From positions 1 to 34,282 of the forward strand of contig JAGCWQ010000101.1 in assembly GCA_017961765.1 (NCBI GenBank): a stretch of DNA of 34,282 nt, read 5' to 3'. The notes beneath the pieces were generated by a model. That model saw nothing but the letters and a program-made list of their open reading frames with translations. It did not search any database and was not told the origin of the DNA. The DNA is from Paludibacteraceae bacterium (GTDB taxonomy: Bacteria > Bacteroidota > Bacteroidia > Bacteroidales > Paludibacteraceae). Below, one piece after another: positions 16,298 through 23,209 of this stretch; within the stretch, counting starts at the first letter, position 1; each line of letters opens with the position of its first letter. The position numbers were made by a program, and so were the translations under genes.

Positions 16298-18283
16298 TTA
16301 AAAAATAAATTCTACTGAAGCTTGGTAGGAACGCCTTGGCATGGGGTACCATTTCACTACCTCGTATTGTTTGTCGGTCAAGTTGAGGATATCTCCTCGC
16401 AGTTTGGTTTCAAAGTGCTTGAACTTGACTTGTTTGTAAGCTGTTATTCCATGCTCGGCATAGGGGGCTACCCGATTCTCTTTCTTGTTTTGTGGCAGGC
16501 AATAGCGTTTGCCTACGACGTTGAGGTTGTAGGAGATGTTGAGGTATGGATTCTCGAATGCGAGACTTCCGTTGCCCGAGTGCAGGGGAGTGTAGGGGAT
16601 CTGGTCTCCGTAGAGGGCGGATGCTTTGTCCGTCTTGTCAACAGCCTTTTGATAGGCGTATTTGGCGCTAAGCAGGACGCTGGTCCGTGTGGAACTCTTC
16701 ACTTCGCATTGGCTCATCACGTCGATGCCGGTTGTCTCAACGTAACCCATGTTGATGAAACTCCAAAAAATCATCCTCGGAATGACAACAATCTTGTCTT
16801 TTACCTCGTTATAGTAGCCGTCGGCAGAGAGGGTGAATGATTTTATAGCCTTTTCGGAATGGACTTGGTAGGTCGCCCCTACGTTGTATTGCTTTGACCG
16901 TTCCGGATTGAGATTTTTTACTCCTATTTGGTTGAAATATAATTCGTTGAATGTTGGCATTCGAAATATATCCTTGTAGGAGGCCCGAAAGTAGAGGTCG
17001 AAAGGGAAGGGGCGGACGGCCACAGCGCAGGCGGGAGAGATCCGTTTCTGGTCTTTGGGTTTCTCGCCAGTCTCCACTTCGTTTTTAAAGTAGGAGCCTA
17101 AAAGGGTGGCTGTTGTCGTCAACCATCTGTTCTCGTATTTTCCGCTTAGGGCATCTTGGAGGGTGTGCCGTTTGGGATATACGCAGGTATAGGCGTTGAA
17201 GTTATAGCTGTTGAAAGTGTAGTCGAATGCTTGGGCGAACGAGAAGTGTTTGTTTGCTTTGTAGCGGATGGTACTGTTGCCATACCATTCCCGTTGGAAA
17301 TAGTTGTAGTTGACCTCTCCGTTGGGGTATTGTCTTCCCACGTCGTAGTAGCGGCAGGCGGCCCAATTGAACTTTCCGTTGAAGAGGAGAGTTGTCCGTT
17401 CCCAATCTGTTCGTAGTTGCAGTTGGGTGAAGAAATTTTGGTCTTGGGTTGTCTCTTGGTTCTCTTTGGCATTGTTCAAGATGACTTGCCCAGGGAGTTC
17501 CCGGTCGGATGTGAAGTAGTAGTTCTTGGCGGTTAGTTGGGTGCGGGGCGAGAGGTAAAACTTGCCGTTGATTTCCGCATGTCCGCTTTCGATGGCCGTA
17601 TGTTTCCGTTCCTCCTCTGTTTTGATGTTTCCGTTTTTCAGGGTGTAGGGATATTGCCCGTCGGCACGAAGGTAATCCGCTGATACTTTCAGCCAGTTTG
17701 CCTTTCCGATTTTATGGTCAAAGCTGGCAAAGGGGTTGATCATACCGAAAGAGCCGGCTTTTAGTTTGCCTTGTGCGTTGTAGTCTTTGTCTGTGTAGTC
17801 GGGCGAGGCCGATTGTAGTTCCAAGACGGAGGGTGACGCATAATGGCGGGCTGTATGAAGAATGTTGTCGTCTTCTCCTATGCTGAGCCTTATCTGGCTG
17901 AGCTGTTCCAAGGAGAACCGGCCGAGGTCGATCTGTCCACTTTGGCAGTCGCTGAGGGCTATGCCGTCGTAGGTCACGGTGGTATGTTTGGCTCCGAGGC
18001 TTCTTACGGAGATGGTCTTCAGTCCGCCGATGCCGCCATAGTCTTTGATGTCAGCTCCAGCCATTCGTCGGATAGCGTTGGGGACGCTGGTGATGCCTTT
18101 CCGTTCCGATTCTTTGACTTCGATGGATTGGGTTGTGTGGGTGGTTGGCATTGGATTTTCGCCAGGGGCGGTCACCACTACCTCTTCGATTTCCGTAGGG
18201 GGGAGTGTGCTGTCTGGACCCTTTCCAAACAGGAACTGAATGGAAAGCAGCGTGAAAAAGCAAGTGAGTTTGATTTTGTCCAT
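16298..18283 (-). CDS. btuB: TonB-dependent cobalamin receptor BtuB
   Basis: A 661-residue outer-membrane receptor. A signal peptide (about 1-20) precedes the TonB box region IEEVVVTAPG (about 32-41). The plug domain follows with VPNAIRRMAGADIKDYGGIG (about 63-82) and TISVRSLGAKHTTVTYDGI. The remainder is a beta-barrel ending in the outer-membrane signature with C-terminal phenylalanine (YQASVEFIF). At about 660 residues it has the size of a classical BtuB rather than a SusC protein. It is the first gene of the operon, under a cobalamin riboswitch about 170 nt upstream, and is followed after 19 bp by the btuG-like gene. Substrate assignment rests mainly on the riboswitch. Confidence 0.9.
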   Translation of the reverse strand: MDKIKLTCFFTLLSIQFLFGKGPDSTLPPTEIEEVVVTAPGENPMPTTHTTQSIEVKESERKGITSVPNAIRRMAGADIKDYGGIGGLKTISVRSLGAKHTTVTYDGIALSDCQSGQIDLGRFSLEQLSQIRLSIGEDDNILHTARHYASPSVLELQSASPDYTDKDYNAQGKLKAGSFGMINPFASFDHKIGKANWLKVSADYLRADGQYPYTLKNGNIKTEEERKHTAIESGHAEINGKFYLSPRTQLTAKNYYFTSDRELPGQVILNNAKENQETTQDQNFFTQLQLRTDWERTTLLFNGKFNWAACRYYDVGRQYPNGEVNYNYFQREWYGNSTIRYKANKHFSFAQAFDYTFNSYNFNAYTCVYPKRHTLQDALSGKYENRWLTTTATLLGSYFKNEVETGEKPKDQKRISPACAVAVRPFPFDLYFRASYKDIFRMPTFNELYFNQIGVKNLNPERSKQYNVGATYQVHSEKAIKSFTLSADGYYNEVKDKIVVIPRMIFWSFINMGYVETTGIDVMSQCEVKSSTRTSVLLSAKYAYQKAVDKTDKASALYGDQIPYTPLHSGNGSLAFENPYLNISYNLNVVGKRYCLPQNKKENRVAPYAEHGITAYKQVKFKHFETKLRGDILNLTDKQYEVVKWYPMPRRSYQASVEFIF

Positions 18284-18324
18284 AAAAGCACATTCTTAGA
18301 CTTCGAGAAGGAAGCCGATGTTTT

Positions 18325-18354
18325 GTATGCTGTCCCTTTCCCAAGGAGACATAC
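18325..18354 (-). promoter_or_regulatory. Hairpin in the btuB leader downstream of the aptamer
   Basis: On the minus strand GTATG pairs with CATAC, and TCTC continues the stem with GGGA after a small bulge, closing a loop of about 9 nt. It sits between the riboswitch and the btuB start. It may be part of the expression platform, but no pairing with the aptamer was established. Confidence 0.35.
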
Positions 18355-18454
18355 CCAACCCGTGCCGGACTGATGTAGGCGGATGCGGAAGGCTTTGTGA
18401 TATCTTTTTGAAAAGCTTTCCTCCTATAGCCTCTCCTCGGAGGTGTCAGGTATA

Positions 18455-18612
18455 TGTTGTTTTGCAGGTCTTCTGACTTCCTTCGGTCGTTAAGCCTTCC
18501 CGTCAATGACAGTGGCATTCGTTTAGCGACTTTCTACTAAAGGTAACAGCAGCGGGACTGTCCGGGATTTGCACCCGATTCCCTTTTAATCCGAAATGAA
18601 AAACAAGTCGGA
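18455..18612 (-). ncRNA. Cobalamin riboswitch controlling the btu operon
   Basis: On the minus strand the leader contains GGGAATCGGGTGCAAATCCC (RC of 18564-18583), then GGACAGTCCCGCTGCTGT, a GCCACTG segment, and the B12 box AGTCAGAAGACCTGC (RC of 18465-18479). These are the conserved core elements of the AdoCbl-type aptamer (Rfam Cobalamin), in the expected order. High cobalamin would repress btuB and the downstream uptake genes. A transcription-terminator style expression platform is not obvious, so control may be translational. The boundaries are approximate. Confidence 0.93.
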
Positions 18613-18623
18613 ACAAAACGTCG

Positions 18624-18631
18624 CAAAGGTA
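18624..18631 (-). promoter_or_regulatory. -7 promoter element of the btu operon
   Basis: On the minus strand TACCTTTG matches TAnnTTTG and would start transcription a few bases before the cobalamin aptamer, as expected for a riboswitch leader. A TTTG -33 box at the usual spacing is not evident. Confidence 0.6.
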
Positions 18632-18666
18632 CGTATATTTCTTAATTTTTAGTGCTTAATTCCTAA

Positions 18667-19371
18667 TTAATAAAGAATAAAGATGCAGGGTCTTTTGTTG
18701 AGGTCGGGGAGTTCCCCTTTCTTCCAACTGCCTACGATTTTCGTTTTGATGTATTCGGTCTCCAGCGTAATGTCGCAGGCTACGCAGAGCTTAGTCTCTT
18801 TATGACAGGTGTTTAGGATATCCTCCATCATCTTCATATTCCGGTAGGGAGTCTCGATGAAAATCTGCGATTGCTTCTCTATTTGGGCTCTCTTCTCCAA
18901 ATGTTTGAGCGTTTGTACCCGTTCGTTGTCTTTGATGGGGAGGTAGCCTACGAAGGCGAAACTCTGTCCGTTGAATCCGGAACCCATCAGGGCCAAGAGG
19001 ATGGAGGAGGGACCTACGAGCGGTACGACCTTGTACTCTTTTTCTTGGGCTATTTTTACAATCTCAGCACCCGGGTCGGCAATGGCGGGACAGCCTGCTT
19101 CGGAAATGATGCCGATGTCGTGGCCTTCTTTGGCTGGTTTTAGGAAGCCGGACAACTCTTCGGGTGAGGTGTGCTTGTTTAGGGTGAAGAAGGTCAGACT
19201 GTCGATGTCGATCTCTTTATCCATCTTTTTCAAGAACCGTCTTGCTGTGCGTACGTCCTCTACGATGAAGTACTTGATTTCCTTGATGATGCGGTAGTTG
19301 AGGTCGGGCATCACATTGTGCGTGTCGCATTCTCCCAACGTATTGGGTATGAGGTATATGGAACCTGCCAT
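18667..19371 (-). CDS. RsmI-like SAM-dependent methyltransferase (TP methylase family)
   Basis: The 234-residue form starting MAGSIYLIPNTLGE is chosen; the frame is open further upstream, but those residues have no family character. SAM-binding and fold motifs of tetrapyrrole/RsmI-type methylases include IGIISEAGCPAIADPGAEIV (about 94-113) and VPLVGPSSILLALMGSGFNGQSFAFVGYLP. RsmI 2'-O-methylates C1402 of 16S rRNA. This protein lacks the longer C-terminus of classical RsmI, and Bacteroidales often carry a second, short paralogue, so the exact substrate is uncertain. It lies 17 bp downstream of queE, in the same direction, and probably shares its transcript. Confidence 0.8.
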   Translation of the reverse strand: MAGSIYLIPNTLGECDTHNVMPDLNYRIIKEIKYFIVEDVRTARRFLKKMDKEIDIDSLTFFTLNKHTSPEELSGFLKPAKEGHDIGIISEAGCPAIADPGAEIVKIAQEKEYKVVPLVGPSSILLALMGSGFNGQSFAFVGYLPIKDNERVQTLKHLEKRAQIEKQSQIFIETPYRNMKMMEDILNTCHKETKLCVACDITLETEYIKTKIVGSWKKGELPDLNKRPCIFILY

Positions 19372-19388
19372 TGTCTTCTTCTTTAGGG

Positions 19389-19937
19389 TTATTCTATGCC
19401 GATGTATTTGTGGGTTTGAAGGGAAAGCCTCCAATGGGGGTGTTGAAGGATGTAGTCAACCACCTCTTTTGTGTTCTTGCAGGAGCAAGGTTGGAGAAAG
19501 TAGTGTTCGGCTTGGATGCTTTCTTTCCATCTCTCCACGTCTTGTCCTAAGAAGACCACCTTCACTTCGTTGGCTTGCTTTATCTTTATGTTCGTCTCCT
19601 CTTTGGGAGAGAGGGTCACCCAATCCAAATTTTTAGGGAGTTCGTGGGTGCCGTTGGTCTCTATTGCCACTTGTTTCCCGCATTGGTGGAGCAGGTTGAC
19701 CAAGTGTTCCGAGACTTGCAGGCTGGGCTCTCCGCCGGTCAACACGACCCATTCAGCCAAGTACTTGCTGGCCTCTTCTGCAATCTCTTCGTCGCTCATC
19801 TCCTTGAACTCCTGGTGTTGGGTGTCGCAGAAGGCGCATTTCAAATTGCATCCTGAAAAACGGATGAAGAGGCTTGCCCTTCCCGTATGGAACCCTTCGC
19901 CTTGGAGGCTGACGAATATTTCGTTAATCTTGTTCAT
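19389..19937 (-). CDS. queE: 7-carboxy-7-deazaguanine synthase QueE
   Basis: A 182-residue radical SAM enzyme that converts 6-carboxytetrahydropterin to 7-carboxy-7-deazaguanine. The cluster motif is C30-NLK-C34-AF-C37, the CxxxCxxC that binds the [4Fe-4S] cluster. The substrate-binding N-terminus NEIFVSLQGEG is diagnostic of QueE, and VVLTGGEPSLQ (about 64-74) is the SAM-binding GGEP motif. It is short for the family but within the range of compact QueE proteins. It overlaps queD by 14 bp. Confidence 0.95.
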   Translation of the reverse strand: MNKINEIFVSLQGEGFHTGRASLFIRFSGCNLKCAFCDTQHQEFKEMSDEEIAEEASKYLAEWVVLTGGEPSLQVSEHLVNLLHQCGKQVAIETNGTHELPKNLDWVTLSPKEETNIKIKQANEVKVVFLGQDVERWKESIQAEHYFLQPCSCKNTKEVVDYILQHPHWRLSLQTHKYIGIE

Positions 19938-20259
19938 ACGTTGCGATGTTCCCTTCCGACTCTTGTACGTCCACTCGGTAACAGTGCTCTATTTGTTGGC
20001 ACACCCAGAAGGCGATGTTTTCGGCGGTAGGGTTGATGCCGGGGAGCGACTCGTTGAGGATGGTGTGGTCTAACTTGTCCTTGATTTTCTCCTTGATATG
20101 GGTGAAATCGGTGACCATACCCTCCTTGTTCAATTCCTTGGCCTTGCAGTAGATGGTGATGATCCAGTTGTGGCCATGGAGTTGGGTACATTTGCTGGGG
20201 TAGGATAGTTGCAGTTGGTGTGCAGCCGAGATCTCCAATCTTTTGGTGATGTAGTACAT
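19924..20259 (-). CDS. queD: 6-carboxy-5,6,7,8-tetrahydropterin synthase QueD
   Basis: A 111-residue member of the PTPS/QueD family. The zinc ligands are His14 (SAAHQL), His28 and His30 (LHGHNW). The catalytic cysteine is Cys24, at the four-residue spacing before LHGH that is expected for QueD rather than mammalian-type pyruvoyl-tetrahydropterin synthase. MVTDFTHIK and LDHTILNE are further family motifs. It makes 6-carboxytetrahydropterin from dihydroneopterin triphosphate, the product of FolE, which is not encoded in this window. It follows queC by 11 bp. Confidence 0.95.
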   Translation of the reverse strand: MYYITKRLEISAAHQLQLSYPSKCTQLHGHNWIITIYCKAKELNKEGMVTDFTHIKEKIKDKLDHTILNESLPGINPTAENIAFWVCQQIEHCYRVDVQESEGNIATYEQD

Positions 20260-20270
20260 GGGCGTCTGGT

Positions 20271-20924
20271 TTATTGTTCGTAAATCGTCGTGTCTTTAAT
20301 TCCGGCTTGCTTCAAAGCCTCTTTCCGTTCGATGCAGGTGCCGCATTTTCCGCAGTGGACCTCTCCTCCCTTGTAGCAGCTCCATGTCTCGGCAAAGTCG
20401 ATTCCCATTTTCCCTCCCTTGGCGGCGATGTCGCCCTTGGTCAGGTGGGTATAGGGAGCTTCGAGGGTGATGCCTTCGTAAGTGCCTGCTTGGATGGCGC
20501 TGCTCATTCCTTGGACGAATTCGGGACGGCAGTCTGGATAGATGGTATGGTCGCCACTATGGTTGGCCATCATGACATGCTTCAAACCGTAGTTCTCCGC
20601 CAATCCTGCCGCAATGGAGAGCATGATTCCGTTTCGGAAAGGGACGACGGTTGATTTCATGTTCTCGTCGTCGTAGTTTCCTTCGGGGATGGAGTCCGCC
20701 CCTTCCAAGAGGGAACTGTGGAAATACTCTTTCATGAAGCCCAAAGGAATTGTTATATGCTTGATTCCCAATTTCTCGCAATGCTTTTTTGCGAAAGGGA
20801 TCTCCTTGTCGTTGTGGTTGCTTCCGTAGTGGAAGGAGACGGCCAAGGCGATACGCTCTTGGTACTCATACAGGAGTACGGTACTATCCATTCCTCCTGA
20901 CAAAATGATGACGCTGTCTTTCAT
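20271..20924 (-). CDS. queC: 7-cyano-7-deazaguanine synthase QueC
   Basis: The 217-residue form starting MKDSVIILSGGMDS is preferred, because the N-type ATP pyrophosphatase loop SGGMDS (9-14) lies at the very N-terminus in this family; a start 30 bases upstream is possible. The zinc site is Cys183, Cys191, Cys194 and Cys197 (HCGKCGTC). It converts 7-carboxy-7-deazaguanine to preQ0 with ATP and ammonia. The start lies 20 bp before the end of queF on the chromosome, so the frames are close or slightly separated. Confidence 0.95.
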   Translation of the reverse strand: MKDSVIILSGGMDSTVLLYEYQERIALAVSFHYGSNHNDKEIPFAKKHCEKLGIKHITIPLGFMKEYFHSSLLEGADSIPEGNYDDENMKSTVVPFRNGIMLSIAAGLAENYGLKHVMMANHSGDHTIYPDCRPEFVQGMSSAIQAGTYEGITLEAPYTHLTKGDIAAKGGKMGIDFAETWSCYKGGEVHCGKCGTCIERKEALKQAGIKDTTIYEQ

Positions 20925-20943
20925 ACGCTTGATTTGTAGGAGT

Positions 20944-21417
20944 TTATAGAACACGGTTCATTTGTGCTGCCAGGCGTTGACGCTTTAGATCCTGATGGTC
21001 TGCGTCTGCATAGTTGGCGAATGGGTAGATGGCGATTCCTCCTCTCGGGGTGAAGATGCCATATACTTCGATGTATCTTGGGTGCATGAGCGCAATCAAA
21101 TCCTTCATGATGATGTTGATGCAGTCTTCATGGAAGTCCCCATGGTTACGGAAACTGAAGAGGTAGAGTTTGAGCGATTTGCTCTCCACCATCTGTTCGT
21201 TGGGGATGTAGTTGATGACGATCTTGGCGAAATCGGGTTGCCCTGTTTTTGGACAAAGACTGGTGAACTCGGGACAATTGAGTGTCACGAGGTAGTCGTT
21301 TTCCGGATGTTTGTTGATGAACGACTCCAACACGCTTGGGTCGTAGTCTGTCGGATAGACGGTTTTCTTTTCACCCAATAGGGTAACGCCTGCTAATTCT
21401 TCTGCACTTCTAGACAT
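20944..21417 (-). CDS. queF: preQ0 reductase QueF (NADPH-dependent)
   Basis: A 157-residue unimodular QueF. The catalytic cysteine is Cys55 in [13 protein letters not shown], and the QueF signature [20 protein letters not shown] (about 78-97) holds the NADPH- and substrate-binding residues. It reduces the nitrile of preQ0 to the amine of preQ1, the base inserted into tRNA. Its presence shows that the operon serves queuosine rather than archaeosine or deazaguanine DNA modification. It is the first gene of the block, with a clear -7 element about 50 bp upstream. No preQ1 riboswitch was recognised in the short leader. Confidence 0.95.
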   Translation of the reverse strand: MSRSAEELAGVTLLGEKKTVYPTDYDPSVLESFINKHPENDYLVTLNCPEFTSLCPKTGQPDFAKIVINYIPNEQMVESKSLKLYLFSFRNHGDFHEDCINIIMKDLIALMHPRYIEVYGIFTPRGGIAIYPFANYADADHQDLKRQRLAAQMNRVL

Positions 21418-21464
21418 GTTGTTTTTAGTTATTTAGAGGAAAAACTGAAAGCTCTTTTCGGGTG

Positions 21465-21472
21465 CAAAGATA
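21465..21472 (-). promoter_or_regulatory. -7 promoter element of the queFCDE operon
   Basis: On the minus strand TATCTTTG matches TAnnTTTG and is followed by CACC, giving a leader of about 40 nt before queF. The upstream sequence is A-rich (CAAAAAAAATCAT), with no clear -33 TTTG. Confidence 0.6.
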
Positions 21473-21671
21473 ATGATTTTTTTTGAATGACGGGAGTCTA
21501 TGAGTTTGTTTGTTTTTTCACGGGTTGCATTGACTGATCAAAATCTGGGATATACCCCCAATGTCGCCCTTTTATGCGTCCATTCTTACTGACAGTTGAA
21601 TCTCCCCAAGGCAGGAGGCCTTCAGTTTACTGAAGTAGAATGGGTTGTCTGTGTTGGAAATAAGACATTCA

Positions 21672-22064
21672 TTAACAAACATCTATGGAGGAAAGCTCTC
21701 CCGCTATGGACAAAATGCCGTTTTGGATTTTTTCTATCTGACCCTTCCTTGGCTTATGGACTCCCGCGGCATAGTGCCATAGCTGGCGTTCGTTGATGCC
21801 CGTGATGCGACTTAGCGCTGCCTTTGTGAAGATGCCGCTGTAGCAGTTGATGAAGGTGGCTGTGTCTACCTTGAAGCGTAGTTCAAACTCTCCCGAAAGG
21901 ACTTCGCATGGGTTGGGATTGTCCTCCAGATAGAGGTCGATGGCCTCCCTCATGTTTGTCTCAATCTCCTTCATGCTGTTGCCTACGGTAATCACTGGCG
22001 CACCCTCGATATAGGCACTTAGGTTTTTGCCTGCGTGTTCCACGATAACGTCTACTATTTTCAT
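21672..22064 (-). CDS. hicB: HicB-family antitoxin
   Basis: A 130-residue protein with the two-part HicB layout. The N-terminal half (about 1-55) has the HicB fold, with GKNLSAYIEG and a run ending MREAIDLYLED. The C-terminal half (about 78-115) is a helix-turn-helix with FTKAALSRITGINERQLWHY. HicB binds and blocks the HicA RNase and represses its own operon. The gene is intact and lies 40 bp downstream of a frameshifted hicA in the same direction, the usual HicA-HicB order. With no functional toxin it may persist as an orphan repressor. Confidence 0.85.
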   Translation of the reverse strand: MKIVDVIVEHAGKNLSAYIEGAPVITVGNSMKEIETNMREAIDLYLEDNPNPCEVLSGEFELRFKVDTATFINCYSGIFTKAALSRITGINERQLWHYAAGVHKPRKGQIEKIQNGILSIAGELSSIDVC

Positions 22065-22104
22065 AAACTCCTATTTCTTTGTGTCCGACGAAGGAGACAG
22101 TGGG

Positions 22105-22294
22105 CTATTTAAGCCCCGCCTGTCTCAAAATGCTGTGATAAGTGCCCTTCTCCACACCTTTAGAACCATGGTTGGGGACGATGACTATCCTGCCTTCTTT
22201 TTCGAATTTTAGATGGCTTCCCCTCTGTCCCTTTAGCTCAAAACCGTGTTTTTAGGAGCAAGTCCACAACATCTTTCACCGATTTGTAACTCAT
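22105..22294 (-). pseudogene. hicA: HicA-family toxin gene with a one-base frameshift
   Basis: From the ATG at 22294 the frame reads MSYKSVKDVVDLLLKTRF and stops. One base out of phase, the rest of HicA continues cleanly as HGFELKGQRGSHLKFEKEGR, then IVIVPNHGSKGVEKGTYHSI and LRQAGLK, ending in TAG at 22105. Removing one A from the A5 run in CTCCTAAAAACACGG (minus strand) restores a 62-residue protein of normal HicA length with the catalytic histidine in GSHLKF. HicA is an mRNA interferase with a double-stranded RNA-binding fold. As written the toxin should be inactive; a sequencing error, tract-length variation or ribosomal frameshifting are the alternatives. Confidence 0.8.
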
Positions 22295-22317
22295 AAGGGT
22301 ACGTTTTTATCACGCAA

Positions 22318-22345
22318 CAAATGTAGTAAAAATACGAATACTACA
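22318..22345 (-). promoter_or_regulatory. hicAB promoter and candidate HicB operator
   Basis: On the minus strand the -7 element TACATTTG lies at 22318-22325. Overlapping it is a perfect inverted repeat, TGTAGTA at 22322-22328 and TACTACA at 22339-22345, with a 10-bp spacer. An operator covering the core promoter is what an autorepressing antitoxin would be expected to use. HicB binding is inference. Confidence 0.5.
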
Positions 22346-22506
22346 ATAGCGAAAGCCGAAAATTTCCCTATCGTATTCTTTTTCCCTTTCTCCAAGGCTA
22401 TATTTAGGACTCTTTTTTGCCTTCGTATTTGCGAAATGCTTAAATTTGTGAAAAAGAGGCTATATTGGTGGTTCTCACCTTAATTATTGATTCTCACTTG
22501 CTGGTT

Positions 22507-22520
22507 GCAAATGTATTTGC
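22507..22520. promoter_or_regulatory. 14-bp palindrome upstream of the orphan gene
   Basis: GCAAAT-GT-ATTTGC is a perfect palindrome 33 bp before the ATG at 22554. Two copies of TTCTCAC lie just upstream (about 22473 and 22492). It may be a regulator site; no consensus -7 element is clear, although TGTATTTG within the palindrome is close to one. Confidence 0.35.
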
Positions 22521-22553
22521 AGAACCTGCTAAATTTACAAAAATGAAAGCGAT

Positions 22554-23162
22554 ATGGTAAATCTTACTAATTCTCGTGAAACAAGAAAAGTGAACAGACT
22601 CATAGGCTATACGCATGCTGTGTATGGTTTCTTTAATGCAGCTAATACAGAAGAATGCGATTATGTGGCAAATTATTCAGCTACGATTGTTAAAATAGGG
22701 GACAGAATGTATTTTTATTCTGTTGCTGAGGGCGTGATTCGTGGCACGAACCCCGAATTGTCGTCTATGGGATTCGTTCCTAAGGGAATCTATTTTGATC
22801 GTCCTGTCAATAAAAGTGAGATAGATTCTGCCTTTAAGGTGTGTAAAATTTGTGTGGCCTACAAGGGCTATGAGGCACTTCTGATGGAATTGAACGAGGA
22901 GACTGGCAACCTCCTTATTTTGTTAGGCGACGCGGACGGTGCAAAATTGGGAATTAAGCCCATCATTGATTACAACGACAAGTGCATTCACTATTATGTG
23001 ACGAAAGTTCCTGAATCGGAGGTCACAGACATCTATGAAATCCGTAAGCCTATCGAAGGCTTCCCTTTCGTCTCTCCTGAAAAGGTCTATCACAAGAAGG
23101 ATGGCGTCTGGATCCCTTGGCATGAAATGGGCACCTTGCTGAAGGAGGGAGAATGGATATAA
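22554..23162 (+). CDS. Hypothetical protein, 202 residues
   Basis: Not recognised. It has no signal peptide or membrane segment and appears cytoplasmic. It opens with MVNLTNSRETRKVNRLIGY and contains the glycine- and acid-rich stretch LLILLGDADGAKLGIKPIID, then KDGVWIPWHEM near the C-terminus. The mix of short beta-prone segments and charged loops suggests a globular alpha/beta protein. The codon use and AT-rich upstream region differ somewhat from the flanking housekeeping genes. It lies on the opposite strand from the neighbouring hicAB locus and rarA, alone between them. The frame is long and uninterrupted, so a real gene is likely. Confidence 0.7.
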   Translation: MVNLTNSRETRKVNRLIGYTHAVYGFFNAANTEECDYVANYSATIVKIGDRMYFYSVAEGVIRGTNPELSSMGFVPKGIYFDRPVNKSEIDSAFKVCKICVAYKGYEALLMELNEETGNLLILLGDADGAKLGIKPIIDYNDKCIHYYVTKVPESEVTDIYEIRKPIEGFPFVSPEKVYHKKDGVWIPWHEMGTLLKEGEWI

Positions 23163-23209
23163 AGAGTTAACTATCATTTAAATACTGAACTTTAATAAAA
23201 AAACATGAC

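Noticed and set aside
18283-18518. Minus-strand small frame in the btuB leader (MPLSLTGRLNDRRKS...)
   Set aside because: It begins inside the cobalamin aptamer and runs out of frame into btuB; the RNA structure explains the sequence better.
22562-22580. Possible parS site (CTCGTGAAACAAG)
   Set aside because: Only one half (CGTGAAAC) matches the parS palindrome, the other half has several mismatches, and it lies inside a coding frame.
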